Source: an uncultured Prevotellaceae bacterium (GTDB lineage Bacteria > Bacteroidota > Bacteroidia > Bacteroidales > Bacteroidaceae). Taken from it: a stretch of DNA of 64,000 bases. The position numbers and the translations under genes are program-made. Under the pieces are notes generated by a model that was not told the origin of the DNA, did no database searches, and was given only the letters and a program-made list of their open reading frames with translations. Position 1 is the first letter of the stretch; every line of letters starts with the position of its first letter. Shown piece by piece: positions 1 to 8,484 of the stretch. The stretch covers positions 1-64,000 of the forward strand of contig CADACW010000009.1 in the NCBI GenBank assembly GCA_902786565.1, given 5' to 3'.

Positions 1-1
1 C

Positions 2-337
2 AGACCAACTCAGCAGAGAGAGAACAGACACCGCCCTGTCACGCCAGAGCAGGTTGCCGAGTACACCAACATTCCCCTTGCGACCATCTATCAGAAACTT
101 GCGAACAGGGAAATCCCCGGCTCCAAACCCGGCAAGCGATGGGTCATATACCTTGACGAGATTGACAAGTGGCTGGAAGCAAACCGAAAGAATCCCATTC
201 CTTTGACGGATGAGGAACAGAACGCTGCTATCCTTGCATCTCACAAGCGCAAGCCGAACAAGTCCAGCTGGAACGATGAAGGTTTAGCTCGACGAAGTCA
301 ACCTATTGCAAAACCATTTGATGGGGATAAAATCTAA
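2..337 (+). CDS. Excisionase-like helix-turn-helix protein (5' partial)
   Basis: The frame is open from the window edge to a TAA at 335-337, so the N-terminus is missing. About 111 residues are visible. The segment PEQVAEYTNIPLATIYQKLA followed by a basic wing (GSKPGKRW) and DEIDKWLEA is the usual pattern of a MerR-like HTH_17 excisionase domain. Such proteins accompany integrases and mobilization genes in Bacteroidales mobile elements. The C-terminal 40 residues are polar and basic with no recognised domain. It lies 12 nt before the next small ORF and looks operonic with it. The family call is fairly secure. Its role as a directionality factor is inferred, because no integrase is in view. 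Confidence 0.7.
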   Translation, partial: RPTQQRENRHRPVTPEQVAEYTNIPLATIYQKLANREIPGSKPGKRWVIYLDEIDKWLEANRKNPIPLTDEEQNAAILASHKRKPNKSSWNDEGLARRSQPIAKPFDGDKI

Positions 338-349
338 AATTAAGCAATT

Positions 350-590
350 ATGTACGAGCATATAATTCATTACTGCTTTACGCTGTCCGAGGAACAGCTG
401 GAGTATCTACGAAGCAAGAAGTACAAGATGACGCACTTCTCCCAGATTCTTTACTATAAGCCCGAAGGCAAACTGATCTTCTTTGAGAAGAGTGCCCTGC
501 AAGGTGAAGTCCGAGGACGAGATAAGGGAGGAAGCTGCCTTGCACCTCTCCACTCTCAGCGTTCCCCGTTCTGAGAGAACTCATGTATAA
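350..590 (+). pseudogene. Small mobile-element ORF broken by a frameshift
   Basis: The frame starting at ATG 350 gives a plausible start (SEEQLEYLRSKKYKMTHFSQ) but ends at 574 in a low-complexity tail. From about 490 the other frame continues sensibly (VKSEDEIREEAALHLSTLS) to a TAA at 588-590, which sits 12 nt before the next ATG. I read this as one gene of about 79 codons with a single frameshift near 485-495. The family is unknown. It belongs with the upstream excisionase-like gene. A sequencing indel would look the same. Confidence 0.45.
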
Positions 591-602
591 CCAATAATAT
601 GT

Positions 603-815
603 ATGCCTATGGAGAACTCTCATTCTGAAACACGGCTCATCCTGTCCCTGTCGCTTCAGGACATTGACAACTTCGCCAAAGACCTGAAGCCAAAACAGAG
701 GATGTTCCGCTTGGCTACGGTTTCATACAAGTGGAGAAAGCCGATGGCACGTCGGAGAAACGCACGTGGGATAATGAGATTGACAATCAGCGCAAACCCA
801 CTGCGACAGGCAACG
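603..815 (+). pseudogene. Decayed mobile-element ORF running into an unrelated surface-protein tail
   Basis: ATG 603 (or 609) opens a sensible N-terminus (SLQDIDNFAKDLKPK). After about 690 that frame turns basic and repetitive, while frame 2 continues with EDVPLGYGFIQVEKADGTSE, which looks like real protein. A second single-base frameshift near 690 is therefore likely. Frame 2 then runs without a stop into the RCC1/Big_2 tail that follows, so the recombination joint lies at roughly 790-830. I do not recognise the family. The end coordinate is an estimate. Confidence 0.4.
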
Positions 816-1393
816 GCATACCGACAGAGTTAGTTGCAGTGGAATACGGCTGGAAGAACGCTGTGGCCTTGGGAAAGGACGGTAGTGTGTGGACGTGGGG
901 TGACTCACCAGAAAACACCACACCTACAAAGGTTATTGAGGGCCGTACTTCCTCAGAATTGGCGGGCTTGTCGGCTGCTAATAAGACTGTCAATGTAGGC
1001 GTCCAAGAAAAGGCGGTGCTGACAGCCCTGCCCGTTCCCCTGAACGCCGACTATGCCTCGCTGACATGGACGAGCGGCAACAGCACTATAGCAAAAGTGA
1101 GCAGCCGTGGCGTAGTGACCGGGAAACAAAAAGGAACAACCACGGTGACGGCCAAAATTTCATCGGCAAGTGGCAGGAACTATAGCCAGCAGTTCACTGT
1201 TATAGTGGACGGCACGCCATCACGTGGCGATGCCAACCGTGACGGCAAGGTAAATATGGCTGACATTGGCACCATCATCAACTATCTGGCGGGAGTGACT
1301 GAAGGAGTGGCTTTTGACTCTGTAGACGTGAACGGCGACGGCACGGTCAATGTGGCCGACATCATCACCGTGACAAGCATTATTGCAGAATAG
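731..1393 (+). CDS. N-terminally truncated RCC1 / Big_2 / dockerin-like surface protein
   Basis: The 220-residue frame from ATG 731 lacks a signal peptide and carries only the end of a larger secreted protein. Residues about 35-60 match the tail of an RCC1 repeat (WKNAVALGKDGSVWTWGD). Residues 75-155 form a bacterial Ig-like Big_2 domain (STIAKVSSRGVVTGKQKGTT). Residues 160-220 are a dockerin-type pair of Ca-binding loops (DANRDGKVNMADIG and DVNGDGTVNVADII). The first 25-35 residues seem to come from the adjoining mobile-element frame. Expression and export are doubtful, so this is probably a remnant. A strong hairpin terminator follows 26 nt after the stop. Confidence 0.6.
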   Translation: MEKADGTSEKRTWDNEIDNQRKPTATGNGIPTELVAVEYGWKNAVALGKDGSVWTWGDSPENTTPTKVIEGRTSSELAGLSAANKTVNVGVQEKAVLTALPVPLNADYASLTWTSGNSTIAKVSSRGVVTGKQKGTTTVTAKISSASGRNYSQQFTVIVDGTPSRGDANRDGKVNMADIGTIINYLAGVTEGVAFDSVDVNGDGTVNVADIITVTSIIAE

Positions 1394-1419
1394 GCGTGGC
1401 TATTTCCACACTTTATCGT

Positions 1420-1471
1420 TTCTTGAAAGGGGCATTTTCGCAACGAAAATGCCCCTTTCAAGAACTTTTTT
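1420..1471 (+). terminator. Intrinsic terminator, 21-bp stem
   Basis: A perfect inverted repeat (1420-1440 with 1444-1464, core AGGGGCATTTTCG) closes a 3-nt CAA loop and is followed by a T run at 1466-1471. It ends the RCC1/dockerin transcript and separates it from the subtilase promoter. Confidence 0.9.
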
Positions 1472-1535
1472 GGGGTATGCGAGATTGGGGGGAGAGGGAT
1501 TCGTGACAGGCAAAATGAAGATAGAGGGCACAAAA

Positions 1536-1567
1536 GTTGCGTATGTCGGGGGAAAGCACTAACTTTG
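1536..1567 (+). promoter_or_regulatory. Bacteroidetes-type promoter of the subtilase gene
   Basis: GTTG at 1536-1539 resembles the -33 TTTG element. A 20-nt spacer separates it from TAACTTTG at 1560-1567, a full match to the -7 TAnnTTTG consensus. Transcription would begin near 1573, which rules out the upstream ATG at 1537 as the start of the next gene. Confidence 0.7.
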
Positions 1568-1611
1568 CACCTCGGAACAAGAATGGAATGACGGAAATGA
1601 TGACACTCCCT

Positions 1612-3780
1612 ATGAAGAAGATGGGCAGGATGGCGGCGGTGGTCGTGGGGCTGCTGCTGACAGCAACTGCCGCCTGGAGCCAGCAGGTGCAGTACGAGAA
1701 GCTGTCGCCCATGCTGCGCAAGATGGTGAGAAGCGGTGCTGGCCACCAGCGCAGCGTGTACGCTCTGGTGAAGACCTCGAAAGACGGTGTGCTTCCGGAG
1801 AAAGGATGCCGCGTGCTGGCCCAGGTGGGCGACATCGCCATTGCCGACATTCCGGTAGAGGCGATTGGCGGGCTGACGGCCGACGAGCGCATTGTGCGCA
1901 TCGAGGCCAGCACATCGACCCTGAGACGGGGGAAATGGGTGCAGACCGACACGCTGGCCCAATACCTGAACGCCCTGCCGGTCTACGACGGCCAGGGGCT
2001 GCCGCAGGCTTTCACCGGGCGCGGTGTGGTGGTGGGTGTGATGGACATCGGCTTCGACCTGACTCACCCCAACTTCTACAGCCGCGACACCACCGAATAC
2101 CGCATCCGCCGCTTCTGGGACATGCTCTCCGCCGACACCGTGGGCAGCCGTCTGCCCGTGGGGCGCGACTACAGCGGGCGCGACGAGCTGCTGGCGCTGG
2201 GCCATGCCCGCGACGGCCTGAAGCAGACCCACGGCACCCACACGCTGGGCATTGCCGCCGGCAGCGGCTACGACTCGCCCTACCGCGGACTGGCCCCTGA
2301 GAGCGACATCTGCCTGGTGGCCAACGCCGTGACCGAGGACACCGTCTTTATAGACCCTGCCGACTACGACAAGTACTCGTTTGCGCTGGACGCCCTGGGC
2401 TTCAAGTACATCTTCGACTATGCCGAGAGCGTGGGCAAGCCCTGCGTCATCAACTTCAGCGAGGGCAGCAAGCAGGACTTCTGGGGCGGCGACGTGCTCT
2501 ACTACGAGTTGCTGTCGCGCCTGGTGGGTCCAGGCCGCATACTGGTCTCGTCGGCCGGCAACTACGGCGGCGACAACTTCTGGATGTGCAAGCGCACGGG
2601 CACGCCGAGCGCCGGCACCTTCTTCCGCACGTCGCAGCCCGAGGGGATGCTCACCCTGAAGTCGGCCAGCCACTTCGGCCTGCGCCTGGTGGGCTATGCC
2701 AACGGACAGACGGACACGCTCATGGTGAGCACCGCCGACGTGGTGGCTACGGAAGACTCGACACTCGCCACCACCTTCTACGCCCTGGGCGACTCCATCT
2801 CGGTGAAGCTGGAGGGCTACCCCTCGTGCTACAACCCCGACGAGATGTGCTACGACCTGACGCTGGGGGCTGCCAAGCGCGTGGGCACCAGTCCGCGCCT
2901 GTCGGTCGAGGTGCTGGGCATGGACGCCGATGTCGAAGTGTTCCTTGTCAGCGGCACCATGGAGACCAATCCTCTCAACCCCACGCTCATAGCCGCCCAG
3001 CGCAGCCACAGCGTGCTCTCGCCGGCCACGGCGCCCTGCATGATTTGCGTGGGTGCCACCTACTACCGCCAGGGCATCACCAACTATCTGGGCGAGTGGA
3101 AGACGGTGGGGGGCGGCAGCTTCGGCGAGTGGGGCACCTACTCGTCGGTGGGCCCCACCTACGACGGGCGCATCAAGCCCGACGTGCTGGCTCCGGGCAG
3201 CAACATCATATCGTCGTACAGCAGCTACTATCTGGAGAACCACCCCGATGCCAACGACATCAAATGGGACGTGGCACACTTCGACTTCAACGGCCGCACC
3301 TATGCTTGGAACAGCAACACGGGCACCTCTATGTCGTCGCCGGCCGTGGCCGGGGCCATCGCCCTGTGGATGCAGGCCAAGCCCGACCTGACCATGGAGG
3401 AGGTGATGGATGTCTTCGCCCACACCTGCCACCGCCCCGACGCGCATGCCACCTACCCCAACAACCGCTATGGCTGGGGCGAGATCGATGTCTATGCCGG
3501 TCTGCTCTATCTGCTTGGGGCCGACCAGATTGAGGGTGTCTCCACCCGCCACACCAAGGCCCGCATCGCCTGTGCCGACGGCAGGCTGACCATCGACCTG
3601 GGCCAGGGCCAGCCCGCCCCAGTCGGCCTGCGTCTCTTCTCGCTGAAGGGTGTCCAGCTGCTGCAGGCCCAGTTGCCCGCCGGTCAGGCCCGCCATTCGC
3701 TATCCCTGCCCGCCCTGTCTCCAGGCATCTACGTGGTGCAGTTCTCAGAAGGCGGCTCGACCCTCATCCGAATTAATTAA
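1612..3780 (+). CDS. Secreted subtilisin-like serine protease (S8) with T9SS tail
   Basis: A 722-residue exported endopeptidase. ATG 1612 gives a clear signal peptide (MKKMGRMAAVVVGLLLTATA) and lies downstream of the mapped promoter, unlike the earlier in-frame ATG at 1537. The catalytic triad is visible: Asp about 145 (GVMDIGFDLTHP), His about 207 (THGTHTLGIAAG) and Ser about 573 (NTGTSMSSPAVAG), with the oxyanion Asn in SSAGNYG. A large insert of about 300 residues lies between the Asn motif and Ser. The last 75 residues (LRLFSLKGVQLL, SLPALSPGIYVVQFSEG) look like a type A sorting domain for the type IX system. Substrate is unknown. It ends 12 nt before the TamL frame. Confidence 0.88.
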   Translation: MKKMGRMAAVVVGLLLTATAAWSQQVQYEKLSPMLRKMVRSGAGHQRSVYALVKTSKDGVLPEKGCRVLAQVGDIAIADIPVEAIGGLTADERIVRIEASTSTLRRGKWVQTDTLAQYLNALPVYDGQGLPQAFTGRGVVVGVMDIGFDLTHPNFYSRDTTEYRIRRFWDMLSADTVGSRLPVGRDYSGRDELLALGHARDGLKQTHGTHTLGIAAGSGYDSPYRGLAPESDICLVANAVTEDTVFIDPADYDKYSFALDALGFKYIFDYAESVGKPCVINFSEGSKQDFWGGDVLYYELLSRLVGPGRILVSSAGNYGGDNFWMCKRTGTPSAGTFFRTSQPEGMLTLKSASHFGLRLVGYANGQTDTLMVSTADVVATEDSTLATTFYALGDSISVKLEGYPSCYNPDEMCYDLTLGAAKRVGTSPRLSVEVLGMDADVEVFLVSGTMETNPLNPTLIAAQRSHSVLSPATAPCMICVGATYYRQGITNYLGEWKTVGGGSFGEWGTYSSVGPTYDGRIKPDVLAPGSNIISSYSSYYLENHPDANDIKWDVAHFDFNGRTYAWNSNTGTSMSSPAVAGAIALWMQAKPDLTMEEVMDVFAHTCHRPDAHATYPNNRYGWGEIDVYAGLLYLLGADQIEGVSTRHTKARIACADGRLTIDLGQGQPAPVGLRLFSLKGVQLLQAQLPAGQARHSLSLPALSPGIYVVQFSEGGSTLIRIN

Positions 3781-3792
3781 CGTTCCGCAAGC

Positions 3793-6318
3793 ATGGAAAT
3801 CAAGCGCAGCCCAAAGCCCCGTAGGGGCATGACAATGGCATCCACACGGACAGCAAGGTCAACGGGGTACCGTCGTCAGATACCGAATGACGCAAGGTCA
3901 ACGGGGTACCGTCGTCAGATACCGAATGACATCACACGGCAGCCTGTGCTTCACCTCTCCACGCTACTCTTTGCGCTCATCTGCATTGGGCTGCTCGCCT
4001 CCTGCTCCACCACGAAGCATATTCCGGAAGGCGACCAGCTGTTTATCGGACTGACGAAGATAGCCTACGTGGACGACGACAAGAGCGAGCACTTTGCCGA
4101 CACAAAGGCCGAGGTGGAGGCCGCCCTGGCCACCGCCCCCAACGGTGCTCTCTTCGGCAGCAGCTACTACCGCACACCCTTCCCCTACGCCCTGTGGATA
4201 TGGAACTGGGCCAACCCCACCGACGGCAACGTAAGCAATGTGGGCAAGGTGCGCCAGTGGTTCGGCAAGACCTTCGGCAAGCCGCCCGTGCTGATGAGCC
4301 AGGTCAACCCTTCGCTCCGGGCGTCGGTGGCCCAGTCGGTGCTGCGCAAGAACGGCTATCTGCACGGCCGTGTGACCTACGAGGAGGTGCCGCAGAAGAA
4401 CCCGAAGAAGATGAAGATTGGCTACACCGTGCGGAAAGACACGCTCTTCACCGTCGACACGATGAGCTACGAGCGATTTCCCAAGCAGATGCGGCTGCTC
4501 ATCGACTCCACCCGCGCCGAGGCCCGCATCAAGGCTGGCGAGCCCTTCGCTGTGGCTGGACTGGACGGCGAGCGCACCCGTCTGACCCAGCTTTTCAGGA
4601 ACAACGGCTACTATTACTACCAGTCGGGCTACGCCTCGTATCTGGCCGACACCTTCGACATACGCAACAAGGCACGCCTGCGCCTGCAACTGGCCGACTC
4701 GCTGCCACCTGAGGCGCTGCGCCCCTGGCACATCGGCAAGGTGACCATGCAGCTGCGCCGCTCGTTCCGCGAACAGACGACCGACAGCGTGGAGCGCCGC
4801 TTCCTGAAGATACTCTACAGCGGCAAGCACTCGCCCATGCGCCCCGGCGTGATACTGCGCAACATGAAGCTGCGCCCGCGCCAGCTCTTCAGTCAGGACA
4901 ACTATCAGGAGTCTATGCAGAAAATCAATGCCACAGGCGTCTTCTCGTCGGTCGACTTCGCCTTCACGCCCAGAGACCGTGACACACTCGACCTGACGCT
5001 CAACTGCACCTTCGACAAGCCCTACGACTTCTATATTGAGACCAACTTCATCAGCCGCACCATAGGCCGCATGGGGCCGGAGCTGAAAGTGGGTCTGACG
5101 CGCCGCAATGCCTTCAGGGGCGGCGAGAAGCTGGACATCAACCTGCACGGCGCCTACGAGTGGCAGACCAGCGGACAGACCAGCGGCATGAACTCCTACC
5201 AGTATGGTGTGGACGTCTCGGTGGAGTTTCCGCGCATTGTGCTGCCCTGGCGACTGGTGGAGAAGCCGCGCCGCCGCCGGCCGGGCCAGGCCCCACGCCG
5301 CTTCTACGCCACGCCCTGGACGGTGGCAAAGGTGTCGAGCGACGTGGTGCGGCGCCCCAGCTACTACAAGATGCACATCGTCACCGCCGAGTGGCTCTAC
5401 CGCTGGCAACACTCGCCGTCGAGCCGCCACGAGCTGTCGCCGCTCACGGTGAAGTACCAGTTTATGAACAGCCGCACCGACCGCCTGGACTCGCTGGTGA
5501 TGCGCACCCCCTATCTGCTGACCACGATGAGCGACTACTTCGTGCCGAAGATGCGCTACACCTACACCTACGCCAGCCCCGTAGGCACGCGCAACCCCGT
5601 CCGCTGGGAGACCACCGTCTCCGAGTCGGGCAATCTGGTGGCACTCTACGACGTGCTGATTCAGGGCAACCGATGGAACCAGGAGGGGAAGACGCTCTTC
5701 AAGAACCCCTACTCGCAGTTTGTGGGCGTGGAGACCGACCTGACCAAAACGTGGACGCTCGACTCGCGGTCGCAACTGGTGGGCCACGTCAACGCCGGCT
5801 ATATACACACCTACGGCAACAGCTCCAGCCTGCCCTTCAGCGAGACCTTCTACGTGGGCGGTGCCAACAGCATCCGCGCCTTCGCCGTGAGGAGCATCGG
5901 TCCGGGCGCGTTCAACCCCACAGCCATCGACAAGCACTTTGCCTATATGACGCAGAACGGCAATGCCAAACTGGTGCTCAACCTGGAGTACAGGCGGCAG
6001 CTGTTCGGCAGTCTCTACGGTGCCCTCTTCCTCGATGCGGGCAATGTGTGGAGTTCTGAAGACTGGGACTTTTTCGAGGACGCCGAGATTGGCGGCTTCG
6101 GTGGCAACGACCGCCACTTCAAGCTGGGCAAGCTGTTCAAGCAGTTGGCCACCGGAACGGGCGTGGGTCTGCGCTACGACCTGGACTTCCTGGTGTTGCG
6201 CATAGACTGGGGCTTCGGCTTCCATCTGCCTTACGACACCGGCAAGAGCGGCTATTTCAACATTCCCCGCTTCAAGGACATGCATGCCCTCCACCTGGCC
6301 ATCGGCTATCCCTTCTAA
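3793..6318 (+). CDS. tamL: TamL-like BamA/TamA-family outer membrane lipoprotein
   Basis: An 841-residue Omp85-superfamily protein. A lipoprotein signal (LLFALICIGLLASC) puts the lipidated Cys at about residue 71, which matches TamL, the lipoprotein form of TamA in Bacteroidota. POTRA-like segments follow (residues about 80-430), then a C-terminal barrel. SIRAF in FYVGGANSIRAFAVRSIGPG takes the place of the (V/I)RG(F/Y) lid-lock motif. TamL is thought to help TamB insert proteins or lipids into the outer membrane. The first 45 residues are odd: a basic stretch containing a perfect 13-residue duplication. Real translation might start at GTG 3946, so the start is unsure. The gene follows the subtilase after 12 nt and ends at a shared terminator. 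Confidence 0.82.
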   Translation: MEIKRSPKPRRGMTMASTRTARSTGYRRQIPNDARSTGYRRQIPNDITRQPVLHLSTLLFALICIGLLASCSTTKHIPEGDQLFIGLTKIAYVDDDKSEHFADTKAEVEAALATAPNGALFGSSYYRTPFPYALWIWNWANPTDGNVSNVGKVRQWFGKTFGKPPVLMSQVNPSLRASVAQSVLRKNGYLHGRVTYEEVPQKNPKKMKIGYTVRKDTLFTVDTMSYERFPKQMRLLIDSTRAEARIKAGEPFAVAGLDGERTRLTQLFRNNGYYYYQSGYASYLADTFDIRNKARLRLQLADSLPPEALRPWHIGKVTMQLRRSFREQTTDSVERRFLKILYSGKHSPMRPGVILRNMKLRPRQLFSQDNYQESMQKINATGVFSSVDFAFTPRDRDTLDLTLNCTFDKPYDFYIETNFISRTIGRMGPELKVGLTRRNAFRGGEKLDINLHGAYEWQTSGQTSGMNSYQYGVDVSVEFPRIVLPWRLVEKPRRRRPGQAPRRFYATPWTVAKVSSDVVRRPSYYKMHIVTAEWLYRWQHSPSSRHELSPLTVKYQFMNSRTDRLDSLVMRTPYLLTTMSDYFVPKMRYTYTYASPVGTRNPVRWETTVSESGNLVALYDVLIQGNRWNQEGKTLFKNPYSQFVGVETDLTKTWTLDSRSQLVGHVNAGYIHTYGNSSSLPFSETFYVGGANSIRAFAVRSIGPGAFNPTAIDKHFAYMTQNGNAKLVLNLEYRRQLFGSLYGALFLDAGNVWSSEDWDFFEDAEIGGFGGNDRHFKLGKLFKQLATGTGVGLRYDLDFLVLRIDWGFGFHLPYDTGKSGYFNIPRFKDMHALHLAIGYPF
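3853..3930 (+). repeat. Tandem 39-bp direct duplication
   Basis: Two identical, abutting 39-bp copies (3853-3891 and 3892-3930), each containing GGTCAACGGGGTACCGTCG. Within the long TamL frame they encode two copies of ARSTGYRRQIPND. Each copy has matching inverted ends (GTCA...TGAC) and GGTA/TACC, so it may fold. It lies upstream of the lipoprotein signal peptide and could be non-coding. Confidence 0.95.
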
Positions 6319-6319
6319 T

Positions 6320-6348
6320 TTAGGGGTGAGAGTACCCCTCACCCCTAA
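6320..6348. terminator. Bidirectional hairpin between convergent genes
   Basis: TTAGGGGTGAG (6320-6330) pairs perfectly with CTCACCCCTAA (6338-6348) around a 7-nt loop. It occupies the 34-nt gap between the TamL stop and the glmM stop, so it probably ends both transcripts. Confidence 0.7.
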
Positions 6349-6352
6349 TCAT

Positions 6353-7753
6353 TCACTGGAAGTCGTAGACCACCTGCATGAGCTGTTTGCCCAGCTGGTC
6401 GGCCTCCTCCATGGTCTGGGCCTCGCTGTAGACGCGGATGATGGGCTCGGTGTTCGACTTGCGCAGGTGCACCCACTTTGTGGGGAAGTCTATCTTCACG
6501 CCGTCGATGTCGTTCACCTGTGCGTCGGCATCCTTGGCAAACATCTCCTTCACCTTCACCAGGATGGCGTCCACATCGGTCTCAGGCGTCAGGTCGATGC
6601 GGTTTTTGGCTATCTGATAGTCGGGGAAGGTCTTGCGCAGCTCGCTCACGGTGCATCCCTTCTGTGCCAGCGACGAGAGGAAGAGTGCAATGCCCACCAG
6701 TGCGTCGCGGCCGTAGTGGCTCTCGGGATAGATGACGCCGCCGTTGCCTTCGCCGCCGATGACGGCCCCCACCTCCTTCATCTTCGTGGTCACGTTCACC
6801 TCGCCCACGGCAGCAGCCGTATATTTGCCGCCGTGCTTCTCGGTCACGTCGCGCAGTGCCCGCGTCGACGAGAGGTTGCTCACGGTGTTGCCCTTGTCGT
6901 GCTGCAGCACGTAGTCGGCCACCGACACCAGTGTATATTCCTCGCCGAACATCTTGCCGTCTTCGCAGATGAAGGCCAGGCGGTCCACATCGGGGTCTAC
7001 GACGACGCCGAGGTCGAAGCCTCCCTGGCGCATACGCTCCATGATGCCGCCCAGATTCTTCTCCAGCGGCTCAGGGTTGTGGGCAAACTGTCCGGTGCAC
7101 TCACCGTTGAGTATTTCGTAGCTGACACCCAGGGCCTCGAACAGCTGTGGCAGGATGATGCCGCCCACGCTGTTGATGGTGTCGGCACAGACGCGGAACT
7201 TGCGCTGGCGTATGGCCTCGACGTCGGCCAGTCTGAGGTCGAGCACCGACTGCACGTGGCGCTGGTTCATCGTGTCGTCCTTCACCACACGGCCCAGGCA
7301 CTCCACGGGGGCATAGTCGAAGTCTTCGGCGTCGGCAATGCGCAGCACCTCGGCGCCGTCGGCAGCGGTGAGAAACTCTCCCTCGCTGTTGAGCAGCTTC
7401 AGGGCGTTCCACTGCGTGGGGTTGTGGCTGGCGGTGATGATGATGCCGCCGTCGGCCTCGTGCCAGCGCACGGCCAGCTCGGTGGTAGGCGTGGTGGCCA
7501 GCCCGATGTCGATGACCTCATAGCCCATGCCCACCAGTGTGCCGCATACCACGTCGCGCACCATCGGGCCTGAGATGCGGCCGTCGCGTCCCACCACCAC
7601 GCGCTTGCGGGCGGTGCCTGCCGACTGCGAGCGGCGGGCAATGAAGGTGGCGTAGGCCGTTGTAAACTTGACAATGTCCAGAGGATTGAGCGTGTCGCCC
7701 GTCCGTCCGCCTATGGTTCCGCGGATGCCGGAAATTGATTTGATAAGTGTCAT
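6353..7753 (-). CDS. glmM: Phosphoglucosamine mutase
   Basis: A 466-residue alpha-D-phosphohexomutase, predicted to interconvert glucosamine-6-phosphate and glucosamine-1-phosphate for UDP-GlcNAc synthesis in the cytoplasm. Visible motifs are the phosphoserine loop TASHNPTQWN (Ser 109), the metal loop DPDVDR (Asp 253, 255, 257), the sugar loop GEGNGG and the phosphate-binding RKSNTEPIIRVYSEA near the C-terminus. The start MTLIKSISGIRGT matches the family. It overlaps the DUF4827 gene by 4 nt, so the two are translationally coupled, an arrangement I know from other Bacteroidales. Phosphomannomutase activity is the main alternative. Confidence 0.9.
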   Translation of the reverse strand: MTLIKSISGIRGTIGGRTGDTLNPLDIVKFTTAYATFIARRSQSAGTARKRVVVGRDGRISGPMVRDVVCGTLVGMGYEVIDIGLATTPTTELAVRWHEADGGIIITASHNPTQWNALKLLNSEGEFLTAADGAEVLRIADAEDFDYAPVECLGRVVKDDTMNQRHVQSVLDLRLADVEAIRQRKFRVCADTINSVGGIILPQLFEALGVSYEILNGECTGQFAHNPEPLEKNLGGIMERMRQGGFDLGVVVDPDVDRLAFICEDGKMFGEEYTLVSVADYVLQHDKGNTVSNLSSTRALRDVTEKHGGKYTAAAVGEVNVTTKMKEVGAVIGGEGNGGVIYPESHYGRDALVGIALFLSSLAQKGCTVSELRKTFPDYQIAKNRIDLTPETDVDAILVKVKEMFAKDADAQVNDIDGVKIDFPTKWVHLRKSNTEPIIRVYSEAQTMEEADQLGKQLMQVVYDFQ

Positions 7754-8397
7754 AAGTCTATTTGTCGTTGAAAAGTTAGCTCATAATAGTAGGGGTAGAC
7801 ATAGCTGGTGGCCACGGTATGCCCCTGTGTGTGGGGCACGATGAGCAGCACCTTGGCTATCTGGTCGTCCTCAGTGCGGGGGCGCCCCACGTTGATATAG
7901 GGGAACACGGCCAGCAGACCAGCGGGTACCGACGTGGTGGCATTGGTGCCGGTGCCGTAGGTGGCGCACCACTGGCCCTTGGTGAACGACGCCGTATAGG
8001 TGTTGCCGTTGCGACTCACGTTCATATAGTCGGGGTCGTAGGGCTGGTCGTCGTTGAAGAGCGACATGGAGTCCATCAGGCACAACTCGACAAAGCGCAC
8101 CAGCAGGGTGGTGTTCTCGCCGTCCTGGATGGGTGTGCCGCAGCCCTTGCGCACTATCTGCATGTAGACACCATTATTGTTCAGGTAGACAAACTCGTTC
8201 TTCGCCGTGTCGGTCACATCGCCATTGGCGTGAAATTCCGCCTCGGTGATGACGTTGATTTCGGCGCCTTCAATGAAATTCCTGATAGCTTCGCGCTCCT
8301 TCTCTTTTTTGTCGCCGTAGGTCTCGTAGTCGTTGCAGGCTGTAAGGCAAGCCAGCGCTCCGACCAATATCAGCAACATACTGAAAATCTTTCTCAT
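7750..8397 (-). CDS. DUF4827-family lipoprotein
   Basis: A 215-residue lipoprotein. The signal MRKIFSMLLILVGALACLTAC ends in a lipobox with Cys at about 21. The body carries the DUF4827 features: an EREAIRNFIEG helix, a repeated VYMQIVRKGCGTPIQDGENT segment, and GLLAVFPYINVGRP followed by AKVLLIVPHTQG. The family is uncharacterised and is found beside glmM in Bacteroidales, which suggests an envelope role. Its stop overlaps the glmM start by 4 nt. A TAACTTTG -7 element lies 26 nt upstream of the ATG. Function is unknown. Confidence 0.8.
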   Translation of the reverse strand: MRKIFSMLLILVGALACLTACNDYETYGDKKEKEREAIRNFIEGAEINVITEAEFHANGDVTDTAKNEFVYLNNNGVYMQIVRKGCGTPIQDGENTTLLVRFVELCLMDSMSLFNDDQPYDPDYMNVSRNGNTYTASFTKGQWCATYGTGTNATTSVPAGLLAVFPYINVGRPRTEDDQIAKVLLIVPHTQGHTVATSYVYPYYYELTFQRQIDL

Positions 8398-8422
8398 CGT
8401 GAATAACTGTTTTTAGAGGGTG

Positions 8423-8430
8423 CAAAGTTA
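8423..8430 (-). promoter_or_regulatory. -7 element of the DUF4827-glmM operon
   Basis: TAACTTTG on the minus strand (CAAAGTTA at 8423-8430) is a full TAnnTTTG match 26 nt before the ATG. No clear -33 TTTG stands at the right distance. Confidence 0.55.
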
Positions 8431-8484
8431 CGAAAAAGTTCATAATTCAGCCCTTTTTAAATCTTATTTAACTCAATTCAACTT

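Noticed and set aside
1537..1611. Upstream start for the subtilase
   Set aside because: It lies inside the promoter and before the likely transcription start; ATG 1612 opens the signal peptide.
1282..3696. Long minus-strand ORF opposite the subtilase
   Set aside because: It mirrors a gene with catalytic triad and signal peptide. High third-position GC keeps the opposite frame open; its translation is Ala/Gly/Val/His-rich and without motifs.
3964..6342. Long minus-strand ORF opposite TamL
   Set aside because: Same high-GC shadow effect; no recognisable domain.
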